Assembly (NCBI GenBank): GCA_027563935.2
Contig: CM050447.1
Location: 16,147,501-16,211,500, forward strand
Reading direction: 5' to 3'
Length of the DNA stretch: 64,000 nt
Source: Costus lasius
Lineage: Eukaryota; Streptophyta; Magnoliopsida; Zingiberales; Costaceae
Positions within the stretch are counted from its first letter, which is position 1. The number at the start of each line of letters is the position of its first letter. The notes beneath the pieces were generated by a model. The model was given only the letters and a program-made list of their open reading frames with translations, was not told the DNA's origin and made no database searches. This document shows positions 54,901 to 64,000 of the stretch, in pieces. The translations under genes and the position numbers were made by a program.

Positions 54901-57900
54901 TGCAAGATTTTCTCTTTTTTTTCTTCAGGTACTTTTGCCTTCTTGAATGTAATCCTCACTTGCATTATTAGCTGACCATGTGATAGGGTTAATCCTACGC
55001 AATGAGATTCAGATCTGCTTCTTGTTGTAAATCTCTGTTGTCGGACTGCTATTATCTAAATTAATAATTGCTTTTTTTGTGCCATATGTGGAGTGAATGC
55101 TATTATCTAAATTAATAATTGCTGTGTGGAATGAATAGTAGAAAGCATTTATTGTGTGTTTGTGGCTATAAATCTATCCTCATGTTTCATGAATAAAATT
55201 CTACGTTGTTTATAAAATATTTTTCCTTGATGATGATGATTTTTTTTTCAAGGAAATGATTTCATTCCCAGAACTTTTTGTTAGTTCATCAGTTATGCTG
55301 CATGGTGATTTTTATCATTGTTGTGGTCTAAATTGACCCACCTTGGTCAAATTAATCTTTGGTCAATTGATCAAATTAGGTCAAATTTTGGCAAAGATCA
55401 TGATGTCACCACATGGAAAATTAATTGCAAAAATGTAATAAAAATGAATGCGACAAAGATGATAGTTTACATCTCATCATAATTCCTTCTATTCTTGTTT
55501 CAAAAATATATCATCGATATGGGTTAAAATTAATCAAGTAGGTCAAATAAGGATGAAAATCTGGCTATGAATGAACAATTGGGCTTGAGATGATCAAAAT
55601 TGATTCTAATGGCCTTAATTGGCTTCCAACAGTCAGTTAGATCGATAACAGGAAAACTGAAGTCCTTTCCAATGGTAGGAAATATATTGATTAAAAAATG
55701 TTTTTTTTCTCTTTTTAGTTAATATAGCCATTGAAAAAAAAAAGAGGGTAACTGACAACAATACAAAAGGAAAATGTTGGATATGTGTAAAGGTCATGAC
55801 AATCTCAAATAAAAATAATGGACTTAGTGTAATTAACTGTCGCTCATGTTCTACAGACTCGGAAAATGGTTGGTAGGATTTGAACCGTGATCAGACCCGT
55901 ATTTTGGCTGACACTGTCAATCGCAATTGCTTCTGGACCAGGCGATGTTATGACCTGGGAAACACTTGGAGATAGTTACCTGTTTGGAATGGTATTTTAG
56001 CCGTTCTTCTAATGATGGTCTCTTGTATAAAGTATAACATAGAGAATGGTGTAGATATAAGTGTTTGGAGAATATATTGTAAAGGTATTTTAACCATTCT
56101 TATGATGGTCTCTTGTATCAAGTATTACATAAAGAATGAAGAATTTTTTTTTGGAAAATATCTTAGAAGAATAGTATCCCTCTATAAAGGGTGTTCCCTG
56201 ACTTGCTTGGTATTGCTTCTAAGCCAAATGCAATAATAATAATGGATCTATAAAATGGTCTAGCTGACACATTTCCTTGCATTTTATGGGACATGGATAC
56301 GTACTACAGCAGCTTCTGAAGACCATTACCCAGAATTGTTGTAATGTCTGTACATTTCTGAAAATTGCTGGCAATGGTTTTGCAAGTAAAAAGGGACTGT
56401 TTCAATTTTGTGCCGCCAGGCATACCTAATGATACACTAATAAAAACTATCCGCTTGATTGACTGATCAAAATGCCCGCCCAGGAGGAGAAGGAAAGGAA
56501 GAAACTATAAAGTAATTTTTACATTTGATGTTTGTACTTTGAACCATGGATTTCAAACTCAGTCTAAAATCGGTCGTACTGACCGGTTTGTACTAGTCCA
56601 GTGGAGGACTGATCGTGGAGCACCGAGCGGAATGCGGCGGCAGGCATGGAAGGCAGCAGCAACAAGCGGCGGAAGTTTTGATCGAAGCTTCCGTTGGCGA
56701 AGCTTCCACCGCCTACACTGCCGCTGCCGTTGGTACGCCGATACTGTACCAGTCCGTGAGTCACCGAACCAGCTTTTTTATCCTTGTTGTGAACCATATA
56801 GATTTTTGCATCTTTGTATCAACTACTCCATTTGTTCCATTTACAACTGTCTCTTATGGATCTCAAAGTGTTAGCCTCAGCCTGGTCCAACTTAAAGAAC
56901 CTTTGACTATCACATTTGAAGTGGTCTACTAGATCTTCTCAATGCAATATATGTATGTACTATGTGCTGTTATTCAAATTTAATTTCTTGTATGATCTAT
57001 ATTTCGCTCTGGTTGCATTCTTGGTCAACTATGTACTATCCGTACCTGAATAATGATTGCCATTGTAGTTCTTTGGGATTGTTACTTGCAAACATATCCC
57101 AGTGCTGCAAAATTTCAATGTTACAATTTTGTAAATTTGAATGAGTTGAACAATTTTTTATGAAGTTTCACTTTTATTACAGATATACAGTTTTCTCGTT
57201 TGCAATATTTGCTTGTCCTCTCTCAGCAGTATGCATTGTGATATTTCAGGTATGGATATTTACTAGTTACTGGATGATAAGAGACTTTCTTATCAGACTA
57301 ATCAATCTGTTAAGTATCATTTGATAGGCTTTACTGTTTAGTTTCCATTTTTAGCAATATCATTTGCAACTTGCAAGTAATTCATTTTGACATAATGTTC
57401 GTCGATACTGTAACTGATTTTCAAGACGTCAACAATTTGAAGTTCCTTCTAGGACATCAGCAACACGAGTCCATTTGTTGAGGTCTATCCGTTATTGTTT
57501 CTTTATCCATTAATTATTGTGCGAAGTATATATTATTCCTGGACTCATTCCATGATTCCATCCTTGAGATAAATGGTTTGTCTTGCTACATCTAATTTAC
57601 ATTTTAAACATGGCGTTACTGCAGAATATAGCTAGTTCTTTTCCAGCCCCACAAGTTGGGGTCGTATTTTCGTATTTTGTCAATGCACAAGTTTAATTGA
57701 ATGTCTCACGATGAAATTTTAGCTTAAGTTGACAATGGCTTGAGGTAACTAGTTTTAAATTATATAGACAACTCTTTCCTAATATGTTTTTGGGCTAAGT
57801 GATCATATAAGGGATCATTAGATCCCAACATAGTCTAATAGCATAAATCATGAGTTTGTAATCTCCTCCATCTTGTTATTTTTCTAGTTATTCCATTACT

Positions 57901-60900
57901 ATTTTGCCTACATATTTGATTAAGATCTACTCTTATCGCTTAAGCTTTTGGGATAAATGATCCCGCAATCAAATCTCAACACAATATAATCGATTATAAA
58001 ATGAATTTATAATCACTCTATCTTATATTTTTTTTAATTATACCATCACTATTTTTCATCCACTTTTGACCTTACAGATCATGTTTCTATCTTGGGTACA
58101 CTTAAAGACTTAAGGATCTCTTTCTTTATCTTGCACTCTGGTTCATCCTCCAAACTTGATCTGGTTTGCATGTGAGGGGGTTTAAGATTATACACCTACT
58201 TATGAAATTATAAAAAATATAAATTGGGTTATTTCATAATAACTTCAACTTTTAGGATAAGTTGTCATCTAATTAAATCTTTACACGATTATTAGTGAGA
58301 TCAACCATTATTTTGTGCTTTTTAATGTAAAACTGGTGCTTTGATCATGAGGGGCATTGTTACTAATGGTACATGGTTATTTCTTAATAACTTATGCTAT
58401 TAGGATAAAGGTCACCCAATTAACTTTAAGTAACTAGTTGTCAAGTAGACCTAGCATTTTCAAGCAGCTAGGCTAGGGCTATGAGTTGAATTGAACCAAG
58501 CTTTTGCAATTTTGGGTTTGTTCATTTAGCACATCAAGATTAAAATTTTGTTCAAGTTTTTTATTGATCTTATCAAATGAATATAAATGAGCTCTTACTG
58601 AGTCAAACTGAATCAATTGCATCTTCAAACTTATTCATTTACTATATTGAGCCTAAAATTTGTTGTTGATTAATCTTATTAAATGAGCATAAACGGAGCT
58701 TTTGTCGAGCTGAACTCTTGAGTCTATTCATGAATGCATTTACCATTTTTAGCCAGCCCAACACCAGGTCGTCATCATGGATTAAGATTCATTTGTTTAG
58801 TTTCTTGCTAATAAAATTTTTAGTTTTTTCTATTTATTTTTTCACTAAATGATGAGAATAATCTCAAGGTATAGCATGACTTATGCGGAATATACAGCTA
58901 AAGACCCATCTTAAATTTGTTGGTACTCTTCAATTTTATGTCAACTCAAATTAAGACAAATGAGAGTTCTGAACTTTACTTTATTCTATGTGACTACCCA
59001 CCAAGAAAACTAAATCGTTAACTTATATGTGACCCAAGAGAAATGGTTACAACCAAGTTAATAGTAATAAAGTTATTAAGCCTTATAAACCCTTATATTG
59101 GCCCCTCATATCTCATGTTGAATTAATTCTGAGGAATACAATTTCTCTCGATTTCTTTTTCAAGATTCAAGCCCCAAAGTGTAGTCATAATATATCTAAT
59201 AGTGTCTCTATCCACCTTCAATTGACAGCCCCAAAATGTAAATATGCTAAACTTGGCATATAACTTTCTCACCTAAAGCTATTAAACACTAGTCTACGAT
59301 GTTTCTCATGTTCCTCTTTAACACACAATATATCATCATTGCCACAAATTAGCAAAATGTCTAAAAACACTTTGTTTGTTAAATCATTAAAATACTTAAA
59401 CATGGAAGGCATTTCGAAAGTGCATTCATGAAGTAATATCCAGTTTGAGAGTTATTTTTATGCTCTTCACCCATTCTTAGCATGATCAACCAAACTATAC
59501 ACAACAAATATAACTTCCTCCTTAGTTAGGCTATAAAAGACCTCAAATGTCTTCTAGCCATCTATAAGTTGTCCCTGGATCCTATAATCCAACGAAACAC
59601 CAAACTAGCTCCTCCATAACTCAGTGAACTGCATCATCTTTTCTTCCCTATTTTGAAGTAAAATTATCACAAACACAACAACAGGCTCTAGTATCAAAAC
59701 AAAACAAAAACAGGCTCTAGTGTTGGCGCTGGTTCTGACATGCAGGTGTCATCCCCACAGTAACTGGTTTTGTCACCTAAGGTCTTGCTCCCATCAGCCT
59801 CTTCTAACGTTCACCTCTTTCAATATTGAACATGTGTGGCCCTTCCAACATAACATCTCCTCATGCTTCATCTCAATGTCTCCTTCTGGCATTCTTTTTT
59901 TTAAGAATTTCATATTAATTTCTAGAATACACAAAGTATAAAATTTATAGCAACACAAAGAAATAAGCAAGTGCATGGATTCCTTAGCTCCCTTAGACTC
60001 AAATGTACCCTCCTACCCCTATTTACCTAACTTATCATACCAATAAAATTGTTATTGGTACGGATTGGTACCAATATAGTACAGCACATGATTTTGAAAA
60101 CCAATCAGTACTGATCGGCACTGTATGTCAATCACTACATACTAGTATATATCAGTACTACAATAGATTGGCACACTAGCATACCCTAAAATTTAAAATC
60201 CTGAATATGTGGAAATTAATTTGCTCCACACGCGCTTCACATGGATGCAATTATTCAAGCGCATATGCTTGATAGATTTTTGCTACTTTGCTTGTGCACC
60301 ACGAAGCATATTAATTGTCATGAGGCCAATTTATTGCCGTCCATAAAATTCATCTCCAGTAGACATTGTAAGAATGTTTCGATTAGCTGTGCTATCACTG
60401 TACAACTAGGCAGGAAAATTTTCGTAAGTTTCGTTGATGAATTACTTATTGACATGATAGTGTTGATGTACAGTTTGTTTTGATTTTGAAATTTGTCTTT
60501 TTAGTTTGTTCTGCGTCATTGAGTTGCTGATTGTATGGATGACTTACTAATTATGAATTGTACCATATATAATGGAACTCCCATAACAGGAATTTGTTCT
60601 CGGAGGTTTATTTACTTTTCTTCAGAACATCGTACTAGGTGTTTTAGCATTCTTCGCAGAGGTATGAGATTTCAGTTCCCTGGTTTGGTTTATCATATAG
60701 GTTTCACTTTCTGTTTTAGTTTTCTTATGAATTTTGGATACATTTAATGAATTGCTCCCCATTAAATAACAACCAAAGCAGATAGTCTGGTAACATACAA
60801 GAATTCACCTCTTCACAGATACTTCTGGCCCGTGGGCTTCAGCTTGGGAAAATAGCAAAAGTCGCTAACATTCTTTACATAAAGGTCAGATGTCCATTGC

Positions 60901-61815
60901 ACTTTTTAGCCACTGTAAAATCATTTGACATGTCCTATTTGGATGTATATCTTGATGATGCTATTAGCAAACTACATGGCTTGTTTTGTTGACCTTAGGA
61001 ATAGTACCGTTTCATGGATTTATAATTTACATAAAGCATTATTTCACTTTATTGTGCTTGTAAAACTGAATAAATTTTCAATTATTTGGAGGCACAAATT
61101 CTATTTGCCATACTTTGCTCTTCTCTTTGTACCATTACTCAAGCACCTGCTAATTAATAACATCAGTAAAGACACTTGATCTCACCGTAGTAAGTTGGCC
61201 TCTCTATTACTCATTCTAGTTTTTATATTAATGTAAATAACTCACCGTGTTTGGGCTCTTTTACTTTTTTTCTTTAAGTTATCATAAACTTCCTGTTGCT
61301 ACTTCCCTTCTAGGAACGATGAATGTTTTATTCAGGAGCAGTGGCAAGCATGTATTTAGGGGGACCATATTTGATAGTGTTTTTTATTGAGATACATTAA
61401 GCTACATTTTATATCGAACATTGTGACTTCCATTTGATTTCTATTGATTGAGATTCTGCTTACGATACATGTCCTTTTTCCACAAGAACTCACGATATAA
61501 CATCGGACTGTTGTTTCAGAAAATTATTAAGTTTGACTACTGGACAGTTGCTATCAATCTTTGCAATAGTTAGGATTTCACTATAGTTAATGGATATAAA
61601 TAAGCTATCAAATTTCCAAGCTCTAGCTTTTTACTATGTTTTTGTACAATTAGCATGTTTCCTAATTATCTCAATTTCAGGTGCTCTTATCACAGATGTG
61701 GAGCATGACATTCTTCGGTGCTGCACCGACATTAAATAAGCTCATAGGATGTTTGCTTGTTTTAGCATCAACATGTGGCACTTCTTATTTTGGACTTGAA
61801 AAAGAAAATGAATGA
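30371..61815 (+). CDS. EamA/DMT-family membrane transporter (SLC35G-like), ten exons over 31.4 kb
   Basis: Exons: 30371-30544, 30771-30924, 33877-34051, 35577-35692, 36236-36295, 47634-47787, 57183-57249, 60590-60661, 60819-60884, 61681-61815. All borders are GT-AG and all phases agree, giving 390 residues. After an acidic N-terminus (EIEPLLLVNG) about ten membrane segments follow, for example SGMLCVASSSIIYYIM, CVIILVISLLWL, ILVLRSLTGFVSVLSFIY, SATPIMASIGAMIIL, AIFSTLVGIISTTLGGLSY, FVLGGLFTFLQNIVLGVLAF and LNKLIGCLLVLASTCG. The two halves follow the pattern of paired EamA domains (TRC...LRSLTGF, PIMASIGAMIILKE, GLQLGKIAKVANILYIK). The family exports or exchanges small metabolites or nucleotide sugars; the substrate here is unknown. 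It ends KENE. Introns 5 (11,338 bp) and 6 (9,395 bp) are swollen by transposons. Confidence 0.88.
33234..33302. repeat. TA microsatellite
   Basis: About 69 bp of almost pure TA, broken by single bases, in intron 2 of the transporter gene. Confidence 0.95.
33377..33605. repeat. Three tandem copies of a unit of about 75 bp
   Basis: CACTCATTTTTAT-type sequence followed by CTATGTA and AAGCTATGCATGTG recurs three times at steps of about 75 bp, with modest divergence between copies. Confidence 0.8.
36639..37215. mobile_element. hAT-type MITE in transporter intron 5, relative of the one at 12400
   Basis: Starts TAGAGGTGTTCACGG and ends TTTTTAACACCCCTA, matching the termini of the 12400-12906 element. 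It carries the same GGTTAACCAC words and a TA-rich centre at about 36900-36950. The flanks GTAATACC and GTAAACTC agree at only five of eight positions, so this copy is older. Confidence 0.75.
37630..38530. repeat. Degenerate tandem array, period about 180-185 bp
   Basis: GAGGATTTCAGTAT-like words occur at about 37739, 38105, 38290 and 38469 (steps of 366, 185 and 179), and TTTATATTCAAGATG-like words recur between them. Copies are strongly diverged with indels. The same unit reappears at about 46370-46790, beyond the hAT insertions. All within intron 5 of the transporter gene. Confidence 0.6.
38883..39081. mobile_element. Degenerate short CAAGG-type hAT derivative
   Basis: Starts CAAGGTTCGAGGTACGG and contains two copies of TTCGAAGCTTCCGC, shared with the elements at 40093 and 56545. 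The putative duplication TCCCCACC/TCTCCACC has one mismatch, and the right terminus is not clear. Confidence 0.5.
40093..40438. mobile_element. Short non-autonomous hAT element of the CAAGG group
   Basis: Starts CAAGGATCGGTTTTACCGG and ends CCGGAACGGATTTCAGATCCTTA, flanked by a perfect 8 bp duplication CTTTATAC (40085-40092 and 40439-40446). The 346 bp inside are strikingly GC-rich, with repeated GAACGAAGCTTCCGG words, and have no transposase. The open frames seen across it are by-products of this composition. Confidence 0.9.
41006..41211. mobile_element. Probable degenerate CAAGG-group element
   Basis: Begins TAGGTTCGAAGTATTGATC, ends TGTATTTTAAACCTTG, and is rich in GGTACATACCGGTAC-type words shared with the 3.56 kb element. 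No clear target duplication. Confidence 0.4.
42646..46205 (+). mobile_element. Decayed full-length hAT transposon, CAAGG group
   Basis: Termini CAAGGATTTAAAAACCGG and, reading inward from the right, CAAGGTTCAGAAAACCGG are inverted repeats. A perfect 8 bp duplication ATTGATAC flanks the element (42638-42645 and 46206-46213). Inside are the parts of a hAT transposase, all on the plus strand. At 3560 bp it is the probable type of partner that once moved the short CAAGG elements nearby. A strong GC hairpin (CCACCGACGAGCGTCGGTGG) lies at about 42912. Confidence 0.9.
43270..45583 (+). pseudogene. hAT transposase remnant (BED finger, DUF659, C-terminal region)
   Basis: At about 43290-43380 a BED-type zinc finger can be read (KVFKGGATRVKYHLAG) with a stop inside. 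At 43898-44386 a DUF659 region is open for 162 codons (MCDAWTKLTKMSIINFLIY, then FQKSVDASSEF and IVQLITDND). The frame stops at 44386 just before SPCVAHCINLMMKDI, read after the stop. At 45356-45583 the conserved tail (NRLSYRRLEKMVYVHYNMLLR) is followed by an acidic end. Several stops and frame changes separate these parts, so no active enzyme is possible. Confidence 0.85.
46218..46345. mobile_element. Fragment related to the CAAGG group
   Basis: AAGGTTGGTATAATACTC at the left and GATATTCAAAACTTTG at the right resemble worn termini of the group, with GGTACCTTATATTGGTAC inside. Weak evidence. Confidence 0.35.
46370..46790. repeat. Second block of the degenerate array, with a recent 74 bp duplication
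   Basis: Contains the TTAGGATTTTAGTAT and CAAATTTATATTC words of the array at 37630-38530. Within it TACCAAGATTGTTGGTCATA recurs exactly at 46501 and 46575; the 74 bp copies are essentially identical. Confidence 0.7.
49370..50040 (+). pseudogene. LINE ORF1 remnant with DUF4283
   Basis: SKSWSSLFSSKSSIN opens the similarity at about 49366, then FELEEDKLSVLQEGPWFF, LWVKIYGLPLSWW and IGYARVCVEMEV follow as in plant LINE ORF1 proteins, ending FEYE stop and a CCHC-type start (RPQSCKICL). ORF1 of these elements binds RNA. Stops and frame breaks make it inactive. Confidence 0.8.
50400..53945 (+). pseudogene. LINE ORF2 remnant: endonuclease, reverse transcriptase, zf-RVT
   Basis: Endonuclease: MCWNIRGLNSP with a frame break, LETRVQEAKHKRI, ILGDFNMIFSH. 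Reverse transcriptase: NKALGADGLNAGFF, YRPISVCKVLYRLISKIFA, HAFLKGRSIYENI, KIDFHKAYDSVCWDF, then KFADDVIIFC with the catalytic FADD box at about 52405. The stretch between the GFFKCTR segment and PYLF is shortened, removing most of the GLRQGDPLS motif, and many stops and frameshifts occur. zf-RVT: CHKKIPTLGRLIKWG, CYFCNPCEETIDHIFFEC. Dead copy. Confidence 0.85.
52917..53300 (+). repeat. In-frame 192 bp tandem duplication in the LINE
   Basis: AATATACATATATTGAATTC recurs at about 52927 and 53119. The two 64-residue units (NIHILNSALLMRCIWN and NIHILNSALHMRCIWN) differ at few positions, and the frame is open across both. Confidence 0.9.
56545..56786. mobile_element. Short CAAGG-group hAT element, worn copy
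   Basis: Starts CATGGATTTCAAACTC and ends TTATCCTTG, with imperfect flanks CTTTGAAC and TTGTGAAC. It contains CGAAGCTTCCG twice, like the elements at 38883 and 40093. It sits in intron 6, about 400 bp before exon 7. Confidence 0.7.
59120..59640 (-). pseudogene. Ty3/gypsy-like reverse transcriptase fragment
   Basis: Minus-strand reading gives FLDILLICGNDD followed by EEHEKHRRLVFNSFR and MPSLAYLHFGAV, resembling the FIDDILIYS, EEHxxHLRxVLxxLR and LYAKxSKCEFG stretches of plant gypsy reverse transcriptase, with stops and frame shifts. It lies antisense in intron 7 of the transporter gene. Confidence 0.5.
60050..60205. mobile_element. Possible CAAGG-group fragment in intron 7
   Basis: Repeated GGTACGGATTGGTACC-like words and a right end TTTAAAATCCTG resemble the group; no target duplication identified. 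Confidence 0.35.
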
Positions 61816-62640
61816 TGCAGGGTGTATCAATTAAAAGCCCAATTTGCTCTGTACCCATTTTTTTTGTAACAATATAAGTCCCAATTCATTCTTTTTGTAT
61901 GAATATTGAACCAAATAATTGTTCTTGAATTTATTTTTCAAGTCAAAAGTTGCAACTGACTGGTAATTAATGAGCTAAATTGGTCAGCAAAGCACAAATA
62001 TTGTATGCTGTGCACCTCTCTGTATGTATATACACCCAAGTTGTCGCACCGCACGAGGTACTAAATGCAGCTGATCAGCAGAGAGAAAAACACAGAATGA
62101 CATTCGTCTTGAAGGATTTTGGAACATAATTTTTGTGAAGAAAAAAATGAGGTATCACATTTTCCAGTGAAATCTTACATGCATGAAGCAGAAAAAGAAC
62201 ATTTTTTTATCTTCCTCACTTTAGCACATTATTTTTTGCGAGCCAATTAAGAATTTGGTGTTCTGAACCTTACTGTTTACTTTAATTACAACGAGTATAG
62301 TTGTAATATGGTATGCAAATTTATTTATTATAATGTAGTGTCTAACTATCGTTCGATTGTTGATGTAGGGGGGAAGCATGCAATTTGGGCTAGCATGAAA
62401 AATAAATTTGAGATAAAAAGCTAGCATGCAAGATTAACTATGGAGTTTTCAAAAATATATTTTTGGTATTTTAATAATAAATACTGAATCTAAACATGCA
62501 TACTAAATCAACAAACTAAATATGAAACATGAAATTCACCATATTCTAAAACTAAATTACACTAAACATGTGATCTAATGATCTAAGGCTAAGCATGCAA
62601 TCCTAAAACTCAACAATTTTAAACTAGAATTGAAAAACTA
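61816..62640. other. 3' side of the transporter gene
   Basis: Follows the transporter stop. AT-rich, probably 3' UTR then spacer; no gene recognised. Confidence 0.4.
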
Positions 62641-64000
62641 GGAGGGATACTTATAGCGCGACCCTTGAGAATAGAAGAGTCGTATCGTCCCGGTCTTCAA
62701 CGGTCCTACTCTGATGGAAGGAGTTGCTTCATTACAAACACTCAATCACAACAAACTCACACATGAGTGAGTATTAAAATTAGGGTTTAAAGTGCAAAGT
62801 CCTTTTACAACAAAGAGATCAAGAGGGGAAGCTAATCTTCCAAATTCCTCTGGCTAACATGAGTAACTAAGTTATTCTACTATACCTAATGATTAATAAC
62901 TAAAGGGTCTATTACTTGAAGGGGCGCCAAGTCTTGGATGGAAGAAGGCTCTTCAAGTTTCGGCCATCCTTGGTTCTTTGTTGTTGCGCCATTTTTAGGG
63001 CTCCTAGATTGATGCCGAGAGGCCACTTGTTATTGAAGATGAGAACTTGCGCCTCCAAATGTTGAGGAAGATGATGTTGCCAAGACCTTCAAGCAAGAGA
63101 GAGGACAAGTAAATCAATGGGACACAACAAATCGAAACAACTTACTAGAGGGGAAAAGGGAGATTTGATCTCAAGCGTTGAAGCCCTTTGAAGATGAGAT
63201 GCGCCATGATGATGGAGTTGATAAGTGTTGCGCCATTGGTTGATGAAGAGGATGTAGATGTGTCAAGAGTTTGTTGTAGGGTATGGAGAAGGTTGCGCCA
63301 CCAAGGTTGAAGAAGATGTTCTTGCGCCAAGTTGATGAAGAGATGATATGTGCCACTTGAAGGTTGAGGGTGATGCTCCTTTGCGCAATGGATGGTGAGA
63401 GCTTTGATAGAAGGGTTAGCGAAGGGAACGTGGCCCTTGGAAGAAGAAGTGAAGATAGGTGACACAAGCACCTCAGATGAGAAGAAGGGGGAGAGGGGCG
63501 ACACAAGCACCCAAAGTTGCTAGGCAACTACTCGACAATTCCATTATTCAAATCTTGCTACAAGTTCCATGCGATTACAAGGGTTTGTAGACATTTTCCT
63601 CAACGTTACAAAAGAGCAAATTAAGAAAGAAATTATAGTCTTCAATGCTTTGTCGAGGCAACGGCTTCTTTGATTGTGATTTGGCTTTAAAACTTCCCAT
63701 ATTTGAGTGTGAACGCCAATTTGCTTGCTTGCTTGTCAATGCTTGGTCGAATTCTTTTTGAAACATTCCCTTCTTTGGCTTGGACAAATATAGAATTCTC
63801 TTGGTGGCTTTGGGCGCACGCTTCCTTACTTGGGCGCCAAGAAAGGTGACAATACTTCCTTCTTTGGCCATGGATGATTTTCTCTTGATATGTGATCGGC
63901 TTGAATGTTGTGCTTGGACGAATTTCTTTTGAATTCTTCCCTTAAGTGGCTTCATGAGGTGGCAAGGCTTCCATGCTTGTCTTGGGCGAATTTGGAGAGG
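62640..64000 (-). mobile_element. Probable LTR-retrotransposon non-coding part, cut by the window end
   Basis: The sequence is rich in recurring words such as TTGCGCCA, GGGCGCC and TTGGNCGAATT in near-repeat arrangement. A 126-codon minus-strand frame (63575-63955) is built from two related basic modules (IQKKFVQAQ and FQKEFDQAL). This looks like the repetitive spacer or LTR of a retrotransposon, but no enzyme domain, primer site or LTR border was found, so the call is tentative. Confidence 0.3.

Larger units (their letters stand above)
47788..57182 (+). other. Intron 6 of the transporter gene
   Basis: 9.4 kb. The LINE at 49340-54706 fills most of it. 47788-49340 and 54707-56540 are AT-rich and hold no readable gene; short duplications occur at about 55039-55130 and 55990-56145 (period about 90 bp). 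Confidence 0.6.

Noticed and set aside
55860..55895. tRNA-like B box (GGTTCAAATCC on the minus strand)
   Set aside because: No cloverleaf could be folded around it: the T stem does not pair and no matching acceptor stem is seen.
63145..63527. Two overlapping minus-strand frames of about 120 codons
   Set aside because: They shadow each other in repetitive GCGCCA-rich sequence and show no domain.

Overview
The window looks like nuclear DNA from a flowering plant, most likely a monocot. First exons are GC-rich and coding parts are split by GT-AG introns. The gene families are plant-specific, and the AT-rich space between exons is packed with plant transposable elements. There are no bacterial-type operons. 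I cannot name the species; the large repeat-filled introns argue against a very compact genome.

Layout. 1-3395: remains of a Ty3/gypsy-type LTR retrotransposon (LTR, primer-binding site, broken gag). It abuts an unrecognised 255-codon reading frame (3411-4175) that carries an internal 77-residue duplication. 4486-5895 (minus): an HT1-like Raf-type protein kinase in three exons. 7252-7768 (plus): a type 1 lipid transfer protein in two exons, with the full eight-cysteine pattern. 8407-16535 (minus): a seven-exon protein with five CCCH zinc fingers, interrupted by a 5.4 kb intron that holds a hAT-type MITE. 21446-24772 (minus): a five-exon plant/fungal atypical dual-specificity phosphatase of the Siw14/PFA-DSP type. 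30371-61815 (plus): a ten-exon EamA/DMT-type membrane transporter of 390 residues spread over 31.4 kb, with introns of 11.3 and 9.4 kb.

Mobile DNA. Exact target-site duplications resolve a four-element stack between the phosphatase and the transporter (25123-29903): a hAT MITE holds a solo LTR, which holds another solo LTR, and a miniature LTR retrotransposon (TRIM) lies directly beside the first in opposite orientation. The transporter introns hold a decayed 3.56 kb hAT transposon with BED and DUF659 remnants, several short relatives with CAAGG termini, a hAT MITE related to the one in the CCCH gene, a degenerate tandem array of about 180 bp period, and a dead L1-type LINE. A tiny SINE-like retroposon with a 19 bp duplication lies at 18105-18181.

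The five recognised genes serve unrelated cellular jobs (stomatal CO2 signalling, lipid binding, RNA or DNA binding, inositol pyrophosphate or phosphoprotein turnover, metabolite transport) and show no sign of forming a cluster or pathway. The five recognised gene models were assembled by joining exons at splice sites so that the frame stays open and the family pattern is kept. Untranslated regions and transcription starts are not known.
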